Below, one piece after another: positions 51,762 to 62,707 of a stretch of DNA of 64,000 nt. The notes under the pieces are model-generated. The model did no database searches and had not been told where the DNA came from. It worked only from the letters and a program-made list of their open reading frames with translations. Source of the DNA: Desmodesmus armatus (Eukaryota > Chlorophyta > Chlorophyceae > Sphaeropleales > Scenedesmaceae); contig VIIQ02000191.1 of the NCBI GenBank assembly GCA_007449985.2, positions 1 to 64,000 of the forward strand. The letters are read 5' to 3'. Position numbers and translations under genes: made by a program. The first letter of the stretch is position 1; each line of letters starts with the position of its first letter.

Positions 51762-54700
51762 ATGAGACGCTCTTTAGCTCCGAGTAAGCGTCTGAAGCTT
51801 GATGGGGTTGATCAAGAGAACAGGCAGCCGGACGCATCAGAGCTCAACAGCAGCAAGTACTCCCAAGGAAGCAAATTTGGAGGCAGTTTTGGCAGTACCC
51901 AAGGCAGCTGGGGTGCCAGGAGCAACACTGTTTCTGGGTTTGATGGGCCGCAAACATCCTCTCAGCACACCAGCACACAGCAGCTCATACAGCAGCGGGC
52001 CACATCAGTTGTGCAGCAGCGCCCTGTGTTCAGGCAGTTCAAGGTAAGCATGGACAGCTGGTCTGACACAGCACAATGCAAACAGCACACAGTGTTATTG
52101 AACTCATGTTCTTGTTATCAGTGAGATGCTGACTGACACATATCCTTCCCTTGCCTTCCATCCCTCTTGCGACAGGCTGTGCTGACCAACTGTCTTGCAT
52201 CTGCTGTGCTGACCAACTGCCTTGCATCTGCTGCGCACTCGAAGTGCCCACTGCCATATGCAGGGTCATCAGGTGGTGCAAGGGGCTCCCTGGGCGCCAA
52301 GAAGTCATATGCAGGCGGCGCCACAGACTTGCTGGCTGCAATCCAGCGAAAGGTGGTGCTGATTGACCAGCAGGCAGACCAGCCAGGCAGCAGCAACACA
52401 GTATCTGAACTCGTCCTGTATGACCCAGAGGAGCACAAGCTGCAGTGGCTTGCCCAGCAGGAAGCAGCAGATGCAGCTCCGCAAGTGGAGCCCGTGCCAC
52501 CTACAGCACCGTCAGAACCCACCACAGCCATCACATCCACCACAGCAGCATCAGCCACACCAGCAGCAGGGGCAGCCAGCCAGGTCAACATGGCCTGGGA
52601 GAAGCGCGTCAAGGTGTATGCTGACCCATTCTTGGTTGAGAAGCTCAGGCCTCACCAGAGGGAAGGTGTCAAGTAAGCTGGTGCATGATGACCATGGCCT
52701 GTTGGTCCTGTGCTGCCTCCTGCACCACACAAGCATGCATGCTTTCGGTCCAACATGTTGCTTCGATCTTGCCCACTATGACGCTTGCATGACAGCCCTG
52801 CTGCCGCGGTACCGCCACATGGGCCCATGTGCTGCAACTTGTGCAGGTTTGTGTTTGAGTGCCTGTCTGGGGTGAGGCAACACGGCATCTCAGGCGCTGT
52901 GCTGGCAGATGGCATGGGCCTTGGTGAGCAGCAGCAGGAAATGCAGCAGCTTGTGTTTCTGCGCATGCTGCAGCTTGCCCGTCTGTCACCTCATGTTCTT
53001 CCAGGCTATGAGCCTGATGTGCTTATTCAGCACGCATTATCAAAGCATAGCAGCACTGGCCCACCAGAGCTGTCAAGTTTCTGAAGCATAGCAGTGCTGG
53101 CAGGACAGCCACCAGTGTCCACCACAGCCCACCAGCACATGTAGTATGCAGCTGACACGTACGGGCATGCCATTGTTGCTTGCAGGCAAGACCTTCCAGA
53201 CCATTGCATCCCTCTACTGCCTGTAAGTGCGATCAAGGCGGCAACCTTTGTCTGGGTGCAGCCGCAAAGGTTGCTGTGCATGCAGCACGCACACATGCCT
53301 GCCGTCAGACTCAGACACGAAGGCTACTAGTAGTACAATCAGATTCCCCCGTAGCGCATGCCGATATGTCATGCACCGCATGCCCATATGGCGTGCACCG
53401 CATGCCTAGAAGCAGTGTGCTGTGACACTTGCAGGCTGACCAAGGGCATCTTTGGCCAGCCAACCTGCAAGAAGCCTCTCATCCTGTGCCCAACATCCCT
53501 AGTGCAGGTGCGCTGCCAGACAGAGGACTGCTCAGCACAGGGGGCTATGTCCCAGTGGCTGATCTGTTGCAGCATGCACTGGTCAAACTTAGTAGTGTAG
53601 TACAGTAACTGGGTTGATGATTGCAGGACTTGCGGCACACGCGCACCCCGTTTGCACTGCTGAGCCCCGTGTGCTGCACAAGGGCCATCATAAGCTGCAT
53701 GCATGCAGCTGAGGGGTCAGTGCAGAAACCCTTCTAGCACAGGATGGCTCACGCAGATTGGATCAAACCTACAGCCAGTGAAAGTGGTGCTGTCTTGCTG
53801 CATATGCGTGCTGCTGCAGAACTGGGGCAAGGAAGTTGTCAAGTGGCTGGGGGACAGGCTGGATACTGTGGTGGTTGATGACACCAAGGCAGACAAGGTC
53901 AAGAAATCCCTGCAGGTAGGAGCCTTGTGCAGCTGATGATGCAGGTCTGCATGGCTGAGCATGGCTGAACAACAGCCCCGCTAGTTTGCTGTCTGGTTTG
54001 ATTTTTTGCAACACAGTGAGAGCTTGCACAGGCTGGCGCCTTGCAAGTTTGAGCAGGGGTCCTTGGCTCATCCTTGGGAAGTGGAGGCCGCACTTGCAAT
54101 TGTGGTTGTTTCTGTGTGTACTGCTTTCCGGTTCCTGCAGGACTTCCGTGGCTTCAGCCGCACAGGCAAGCCCAAGGTGCTGGTGATGAGCTACCCATGC
54201 TTCAGAGGCCACAAGGCAGAGGTGTACAAGCTGGGCATTGATGTCCTCATGTGTGACGAGGTAAGGCTCTTTGCTGCCGCAGCTTCTTGCTGAGCTTTTG
54301 TGAGCCGCTCGATGAGTGCTGACTGGCAAGTTGCTTGAAGCTGACCACGATGGCAGCTTTGCCAGCTTGGCAAAACTGCCTGAGCAACATCCTGCACAAT
54401 TGCAATCTGGTCACACAAGGGCCCGCAATGTGCTGATGTTTCACAGGCGCACTTCCTGAAGAATGGGGATGCACAGATCACCCAGGCCGTGGCTGGCCTG
54501 TCAACACAGCGGCGGCTGCTCATGTCAGGTCAGTGCTTAGCGCCAGACTGCTGACCTGATAGCTGATAAATTAACCCATGGGATCGACCGCATGTTCAAA
54601 CAGTGCTGGCAGACCATTGAACATACCTGCCATATCATCAGCCGCTCTGAGCTGCCTCAGCGCTGACCCGGCAGCTGGCAGAGGCAATCAATATGATCTT

Positions 54701-57700
54701 GCCAAGTGGTGTAGCCCTATCGTACACAGTACCTCGACATCCACACTGCCGCGACTGACAGGGCCTGTTGGAAATCTACCCGTGCTTGACTCACTGCAGG
54801 AACCCCCATCCAGAATGACTTGTCAGAGTTCCATGCCGTTTTTGACCTGGCATGCCCAGGCCTGCTGGGCAACCTCAACCTGTTCAGGAAGATGTATGAG
54901 GGGCCCATCCAGCGTGGCAGGGATGCTGATGCCACAGACAAGCAGGTGCGTGCCACGCTGGACGGTCTGGTTGGCTGCATGAGGTGTGCAAATCTAGCGC
55001 ATGGCATGGCTGCAGTGGCAGGTAGGCTCCACTAGGGGGACCCTCTGGTCTGAGACCTTGACACTCATAGGTTGTGTGGCCTGCAGGGACAGCCGCCAGA
55101 CAGCTAGTGTTGGCGTGCTGCTAAGTGAGGCACGCACGTCAGCGCCACTACCAACCCAACGCCAGCCTGGGGGCCCCGTTCTCGGCACTAGGAGGTGCAC
55201 CAATGGCTTGTGGTGCCCACATACGCCATTGTGGTGCAAGCATGCTGGGCGTACATGTTGTGTGCTGCAGGTTGAGCTGGGCATGCAGCGGATGAATGAG
55301 CTGATGAAGCTGTGCAACAAGTTCATGCTGAGGCGCACCAGCACAGTGCTGAAGGAGCTGCTGCCCACCAAGGTGGAGCAGGTGAGCAAAATCGCACTAG
55401 CCGTATAGGGTACGGCATGGGACCTTGACATATGCGCGAGCATGTATTACGATCCTGCAGCACTAGTACGATCTGGCAGGACGGGAAGGTGCCTGCGCTG
55501 AGATGCGCATCTGGCTGCTGCGAGTGTGGCGTTAGGATGGCACACCGGAGGGAACGCATGTATGCATAGACATATGTCTAGTGGACAATATCAATGATTG
55601 GGTTGACGGCTAGCTACTCGGGCGTGGGTCGGGGGGGGGATTCTCATCACAAATCCCTCACGCACATGTGCAACGCGCGTGTATCATGTCCCTCAGTGTC
55701 TGGTGCACAGTTTCAGGATAGTGGGGGTGCAGAGTTACGCCGGCTACCACGCACACTTGGCACTTACCTTTGCGGCATGCCACGCTGCATGCAGGTGGTG
55801 TTCTGCAAGCTATCCAAGCTGCAGCTGAAGCTGTACGAGTTCTTCCTGCGCAGCAAGCCAGTCCAGGCCCTGCTGGCTTCCACCATGGGCGAGGACGGCG
55901 CCCCCCGCAAGCGCAAGCCCAGCAAAGCTGCAGCCTCTCAAGCAGCAGGAGGCGTGCAGGAGGAACAGCAGCCAGAGCAGGAGCAGCAGGAGCTGCTGGC
56001 CCCCTTGGCAGCCATCACTGCCTTGAAGAAGCTGTGCTGCCACCCTGACCTCATCTGGGACATGCTGCACAAGCACAAGGCAGCAGAGCTCAAGGCCCAG
56101 CAAGCACAGCAGCTAGCACTGATGAGGGCTGCACAGAAGCGCGTGTCAGCGCGTGCAGCAACCCATGTGAGTGTTGCGGCGTTTGCAATCTATGCAGGGA
56201 TGTGTGGCATGCATGCGCCCACCTGTGATGACGATGGCAATGTTTGTCATGTGCTGAGCATGCAGCAGGTACACCTGCACTCAGGGGCGGCTGCCACAAG
56301 ACGCAGGCAAGCAGGATGCAGGTGTTCGCTGAACCACAAAGCCTGGCTCCTGACTGCCCACATGTCACGCCCTTTAGAAGCGCACTGTGCTGTGACGCTG
56401 CAGGCTCCCAAGAACTACAACACCTTTGGCTCTGGTGACGATGATGCTGATGACGAGGAGGAGCAGGAGGGCCCTGCCAAAGGTGGCAGCAGCAAGAAGC
56501 GCTCCAGCAAGAAGGCCAGCGGGAGTGCAAGGCAGCAGCTCACAGGCTTTGAGGGCTGCGCATCCCTGTTCAGTGACACCGACATCTACCCAGCATACCA
56601 GCAAGGCCGCTGCCAGGCTTTTCACTCAGGTGAGCACAGGAGAGCATTCAATCCCCATGCAAGGAACTCACTACCTGTGAGATTCTGTTGTACAGAAAGT
56701 CAACGTGAAAGGCCACAGCACTGCCTGCAGGGAAGGTGCTTGTGACAATAGCTACCAAGCCACTGAATGCAAGTAAACTCCCCCCCCCCCACCAGTCACG
56801 CTGGCCGACACCGCCGTGTCTGCTGGGCCTGCTTTCAAAACCAGCAGAACTGACTCACTCTGATGGCCCATCACCGGCACCAGACTGGCAGTGCCTTTGT
56901 CCCTTGGTGCTAGCGACAGGGACCAGGTCACTACTCAGCACAAAGTGTGCCCTGTGCAGGCAAGGTGATGGTCCTGGAAGCGCTGCTCAAGTCCATCCGC
57001 ACAGCTGAGCCTACTGACAAGGTGGTGCTGGTGTCAAACTACACAGGTCAGCCCTTCCAAACATTGCAGTGCAGTAACTCGCCATGCCGCTTGTTTTGGG
57101 GACAGGCGCTTGTTGGGCTGGACGCATGCATGCAGGGCAATCTGGTAATTAGGCAGCGCTGTGCAGCCTCGACCTACGAGTGCCATTGGCTGCTGGCTGC
57201 TGCAGAGGCGCTTGATGTGCTGGGGGTGATGTGCCGGTCACACAACTGGGTGTCGCTGCGGCTGGATGGCAGCTGCAGTGTGAAGCAACGACAGGCACTG
57301 GTGGACACATTCAACGACCCACAGGTAAAACTGGCCATGAAGCACCTTTCATTCCGCCCTTTTTGCTGCTTCCATAGGGGTAGTTTTCACCGAGCTCTTT
57401 GCCCCCCTTTTCATTCCGATCAACTTTTTGTGGTGATGACTCGAACTCAACACTCTTGGGTGAAAACCACACTTGCCCCTTTTGTGCCCTGTTTTGTGGG
57501 TGCCATCGCATGACACCTCGGTTCGACTGGGCGGTATTGCCGATGTACTGTCCAGCAGAATACAGGCATCAGCTGCACGCAGCAATGGGTGCTGTACGCT
57601 GAGAACATGTTCCCTGTTGCATGTGTATGCAGCATCCCAGCTTTGTGCTGCTGCTGTCATCCAAGGCTGGTGGCGTGGGGCTGAACATCATTGGCGCCAA

Positions 57701-60053
57701 CCGCCTGGTACTCTTTGACCCAGGTGTGCCTCAGCTTGGCCAGTTGACGTACCAGCGAGGAAACACATATGTGTTGCATGTCATTTCTCCGCCGTTTTCT
57801 CCGGACAAAACCCTGCTACAGATGGGGGTGTGCCCGGGCAGGTGTGTGTTACATTCACAGCGTAGATAGCAACATAGGCATCTGGTGGTGCAACACAGCA
57901 ATCCTGCAGACTATGCAACACGTCAAACACGCACAAACGCGACGGGGTTGGCATGTGTTGTTCTTCCATGCGGAACAGCTGCTGTACTCAATGGTTGGTT
58001 CTCCCTTGTAACCTGTGTTTTTTGCAGACTGGAATCCAGCCAATGATCTACAGGCCATGGCTAGGGTGAGCAGCAATGGCGGCTTGTCTTCTGTCAAGTT
58101 GCCTGGGGTCCCCGCTGTGCCTTTGCATGTTTCCTCCATCAGTGCTCTGCCAGTGCACAACGATGTGACACATTTCCTGCATAATGTCACGACACCTCAG
58201 TCTGGTTATGCGTGCATGGCTGCAATCTGTTGACACTTCCCATGCCTTCGCCGTTGCTGTCACCAGGTGTGGCGTGAGGGTCAGGCCAAGCGTGTGTGGA
58301 TCTACCGCATGCTGATGGCTGGCAGCATTGAGGAGAAGGTGCTGCAGCGCCAGCTTGCCAAGCAGGGGCTCAGTGAAGCACTGGTGGATGAAGTGGGCCA
58401 GGAGGTGAGTGCGTCATGCGCCCCTGCCAGCAGGCCATACTACGCAGTACATGTGACCTAAACATGGAAAATTGCATTTGCTGGGGACTGCCATGCACTC
58501 CCCACGCTCCTGCACTGTCATGAAAGCACGTACAATTGGTCGTTCACATTGTGTGATGCACCGGGCACCCGGCACCTGCATCATAGCATGCTTGTACACT
58601 GGAGGGCTGCATCAGTCCTGCGACTGGTCAAGCCCCACCAGCAGCTTAGTTTCCCCAGACACCAACATTGGGCATGATCATGCGACATGCACACCAGGCT
58701 CCTATGAGCGTGGTTCGCATTGTCATTAGACACTGAGTGCGCCTGTTGTCTGTGGTGTCGACGCAGGTGCGCACCTTCAGCAGAGACGAGCTGCGCTCCC
58801 TGTTCAAGGTGAACCCCAACATCGCCTGCGAGACGCACAGCGCCGTCAAGTGCAGCTGCGATGGCAGCCTGCAGGCCATGGCCTGCTGCAAGGAGCGCGC
58901 AGCAGCAGTGGCAGGCAGCGGCATCAGCGGCGACGATGCAGCTGAGCAGCAGGGTATCCTTGCATGGGCTCACTTGGCCCGCGCACTGGACAGCCCTGAC
59001 CCCACATGGGGCACCATGTCTAGCTGGGTGCGTGACAACTTTGTGACGTACGTCTTCTCAGACCATGTGCTGGGCGAGCAGAGCAGGCCAGGAGCCCAGG
59101 CAGACAGGGCGCTAGCGGCGGCAGCAAAGGGCAGCGGCAGTTCTGGGGCGGCAGCGGGCAAGCGGCGTGCGCCTGACTCAGATGGAAGCAGCAGTAGCAG
59201 TGATGGTGGTGAGTCCAGCAGCAGTGAGAGTGAAGAGGAGGAGGGCTCGCCAGATGGTGAGGGCTGCAAACCCACTGGGCCAGCTTGCTCCAGCAAGCAG
59301 GAGGGCAGTGCGAAGGACCCCAAACAGCCCAGCAAAGCCCAGCCAAGCAGCGCAGCTGCTGTTGCAGCAGCAGCAACAGGGCCTAGTACACAGAAGGGGA
59401 GTGCTACTGCAGGCGCAAGCACAAGGACCAGCTTAGCTGCAACTGTGAGCCCCCCTGCAAATCAGCCCACACGCGGCCTGCCACCCAAGCCACGGCCTTC
59501 AGCAGCAGCAGTGGCTGCTGCAGCAGCAGCCCCAGCAACACTCGGCAAGAATGTTGCTGCCTGCAGTGCTGCAGCCCGCCGCAGGTCAGCTTCAGCAGTG
59601 CTGGCCAACAGCAAGCCAGCAGGACAGGATGCTGCCGGCAGCAGCACAGGTGCCGCACCCCGCCGGCGCAACTCAGCGCCTGCTGCTACCAAACGTGCCA
59701 TAAGCAGGCAGCCGGGCGGCCAGACTGCTGCGCAGGAAGACTCTTCGAGAGGCTTGCAGCAGGCGGCAGCACCTCCAACTGCAGCGGTGTTGCAGGTGGT
59801 GCCAGCACAAGCCAGCTTCTCAGAGACAGTGGCATCCTTTGCCTTCACTGGCTCACAGCAGCCTGCTGCAGCACCGTCAGAGGTGCTGCAGGGTGTGGTG
59901 TCTCCTGCTGCTGGTGGGGCCATAGGGGCTGATGCGGGTCTGCCACTGCAAGATGTGCTGGACTCACTGGTGTCTGAGTTGTGCCCGCAGCTGTCTGACG
60001 GCGATGACACCCCCATGGGTTATGGTGCTGATTCTGATGACGACTTCATGTGA
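51762..60053 (+). CDS. RAD54: RAD54 homologous-recombination DNA translocase, 18 exons
   Basis: Exons: 51,762-52,043; 52,176-52,672; 52,847-52,923; 53,186-53,222; 53,435-53,507; 53,820-53,915; 54,141-54,260; 54,447-54,528; 54,800-54,945; 55,271-55,381; 55,795-56,166; 56,404-56,629; 56,960-57,046; 57,206-57,324; 57,633-57,723; 58,028-58,065; 58,267-58,404; 58,767-60,053, in phase to 1,292 residues. The start gives MRRSLAPS, as in animal RAD54. SNF2 motifs in order: [10 protein letters not shown] (279-288, Walker A), [24 protein letters not shown] (DEAH 393-396), [12 protein letters not shown] (421-432), [10 protein letters not shown] (784-793), [19 protein letters not shown] (806-824). The C-terminal [14 protein letters not shown] and Cys/His region also fit. 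RAD54 drives strand exchange with RAD51 and remodels chromatin in the nucleus. A Lys/Ser-rich insert lies in exons 11-12, and about 340 Ala/Ser/Pro-rich residues extend the C-terminus beyond usual length. Confidence 0.95.
52176..52236 (+). repeat. in-frame 27-bp tandem duplication in RAD54 exon 2
   Basis: GCTGTGCTGACCAACTGTCTTG plus CATCT occurs twice head to tail at the very start of exon 2, encoding AVLTNCLAS twice. It lies in the divergent N-terminal region ahead of the helicase core and keeps the frame. Confidence 0.9.
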
Positions 60054-62707
60054 GCTGGAGTGCATGCGTGTGAGCCACTGCCAGTCTATATCATCAGTCC
60101 AATCAGTGATTGGAGCGCGTTCATGTGCCATTGAGTGGTTGGCGGTATGCTGTCCATGGACTGTTGACCAATTTGACTGACAATATTTGGCTGTTGCAGC
60201 GGGTGCATCATGCTGCAGTCGTTGATTCTTGGCCGTGTGGTTCTGAGGGAGCTGTGTGGCTGGGACTACAAGCTGCATGCAGCAGCACTGGACTGCTGAT
60301 CTTGATGCACTGGTATGCCACACATACAGGCTGACAAGTTGACACAGTTTGACGTCGCTGTGCTACGGCCTGCACTGTGCCGTGCTGGTGAACATGGCGG
60401 TGTTTGATGGAAGTGCCGCAAGTTTGTGTCCCTTGCTGATGCCATTTGCTGCCATGCCCTTGCTGGCCAGCAGCTAGCCGCATGCAGGCATGTTGTAGGT
60501 ATCTGCACCAACACCTGGCCCATTGCCAGCCACTGGGCTTTTGGACCCCCTGTTGCCCATTTGATGGGTCGCCCTGTTGGCGTTTTTTGAAACACCAGGT
60601 GGTGATGGAGTATGGGTGGTGCAGCGTCGTGAGCCTTGGGCTGCATTGTTTCCGCAGCGCATCCTTTCAGCCACTACATAGCTGTTGCATGCGGCATCCT
60701 CAGCTGTGGATCGCCACTGGCTGGGCCAGCTCAAGTTTGCAGAAAAGCCCTTGCTTGATGTGCTGGTCTCATATCATCACATGTTCTGCTGGTGATGTTC
60801 AGCCTTTTGACTATGCGCTGTATATTGTATGGTGTTGACAGAATGCGACACCGGTGCCAACTCGTGATGATGTACGCATGCAGCTGCCGCCGGCGGCCGC
60901 TTTCCGAACACGCCGTTTCTGCTAAATACCATGTCCATTGAAGTCGCACGGTAAGATGTCATACTTGTAGCATGCACCAATCGTCAACAGATCAAGGGTC
61001 ACGGTGCTGGGAGGCTCGCTGACAGAGATTAGGCTGTTGTCAACAGGTGCATCCAAGTGCAGCACACTAAACCAACTGAAGCAGAGGGGGGATTGTTACA
61101 CACTCAATTTACGTCCACACGCGCCAATTGTTGTACTCGGTGGCTGACTGTTGGCAGTGTCCCTTGCACCCATGCCAATGTGGCAGAACCCACCACAGAA
61201 GCAAGTGCTTCTCTCACCATCAGAACAACCATTAGAACATCATTATACCACCACCAGTGCCTGTCCAGCACCATCACAAAACCCCTTGCAGTGATCTAGG
61301 ATACTCAAGCCTTGAGTACTCAAGGCCTATTAGTAGGCCCTACAGCGGCTGAGTCTGCACTGCTCATAACTGATGGTGCTGCCGTCGCTGTGTAGTGCTG
61401 GAGCTTTTGCGTCGCTCCACTCATGATCATGCTGACTTTCCGCTGCTTCAGTCGTGCCACAATCGCTGCTGCGGTGCTTCAACTGAAGCGGTTGCAACCA
61501 CTCTGGAGGTGGACAGGATCCGGTTAGAGGCCATGACATCCTGTGTTGGTCCTCTGCCAGAAAGAACGGTTCAACAGACTCAGCTGCCAGCCTGTCCAGC
61601 CCTCCTTTACCAGCCCGGTGGACAACCACATTGAGGATGGACAATCCTGAAGACATCAAAAGTCACACATCAGGCAGCAATCAGCACTTCGGCAATGTTG
61701 ACATGTCAAGCTGTGTATCGACAACAATGCAGGAACACAACAGCACTGCTTTGCCCTGATGAAGCACACTGTGCTCAGGCTGAGCAACCGTGGAAGTGCC
61801 ATGATGACCGGTTGCGGTGGATTGGCATGTCCATACCCATCTCAAGACTGCAAGTTGTTGCTGCTCCCTTACCTTATTCTGCCAGTGCTGCAGCCACCTG
61901 CTGGGCCACTGCAGGGTCGCTGTGTGTAAGATGGAAGCGCAGCACCTGACGCCACACAGGCTCATCTGCAGGGTCCTTGTAGCGTTCTTATTGGTGCATG
62001 CGTGCTTTTGTGTACACCTGTCAGAGCAGCTTGCATTACAGGTGTGACATGTGTGATGCAGTTACTCTGCCAGTTGCCAGCCCAGCCATTTAGGCCGTGC
62101 ACCCGCCACATTCATTGGTGGTGCATGGATCTAGCTTACAGACATGTAGCCGTCGTAACCCCGGCTCGCCAGCTTTTGGCCCGTTAGAGCAGCCAGTTGT
62201 CAGCCAGTTGTCAGCCAGTTGTCTGTGTTCAGTCTCGGTCGATAGACGTGGTCTCCCGAGCTCTCAGTTGTCGTTTCAGGTTTCAAACTCAGTTAATTGA
62301 GTGTCTCTCCTGGGTTCCAGTTATCTTCTGTGTCTCTTGAGATTTTACATCTGAAGATCGCTAGTGGTGCTCACCTCTCGCGTCGCGATTGTGGGCAGCA
62401 TCCCTCTCCCTTTCTAGTCGCAGCATTTCAGTCCTTATGGTGGAGTCGGAGGGCATGCATGCCACAGCAGCAGCAGTCACCATAGCCCAGATTAGTCATG
62501 AACCCAGCAGATAGCAGTCCACACCTGGTGCACTGTTTGAGAGGGTGCCCCACTGACCAGGTTTCATGCATGCAGCAACACATCACTGACGTATCTTCAC
62601 GGCGTGGCAAGCATGGCAGACAGGCTGGTAGCAGAAACAACATCGTGCCACGCAGTGTGCGGCGCTGATATTGCCAGTCGTTGGGAAGCAACACCCGAAC
62701 CCCCCAA
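60054..62707. other. 2.65-kb gap between convergent genes
   Basis: RAD54 (plus) and the LRR gene (minus) end toward each other here. Visible items are a GAGTACTCAAG-type palindrome near 61,300-61,330, a CAGTTGTCAGC triple repeat at 62,189-62,222 and the orphan coding-like fragment at 61,870-61,975. A minus-strand TGTAA at 62,349-62,345 is about 360 bases past the LRR stop and may be its poly(A) signal. No complete gene is supported. Confidence 0.5.
61870..61975 (-). pseudogene. orphan coding-like fragment
   Basis: On the minus strand an AAG-preceded stretch reads DPADEPVWRQVLRFHLTHSD and then PAVAQQVAAALAE before TAA, the stop overlapping a possible donor (AATAAG/GTAAGG). Codon choice and composition look like real protein, but I found no adjoining exon on either side. 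It may be a terminal exon of a gene with far upstream exons, or a duplicated gene fragment. Confidence 0.3.
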
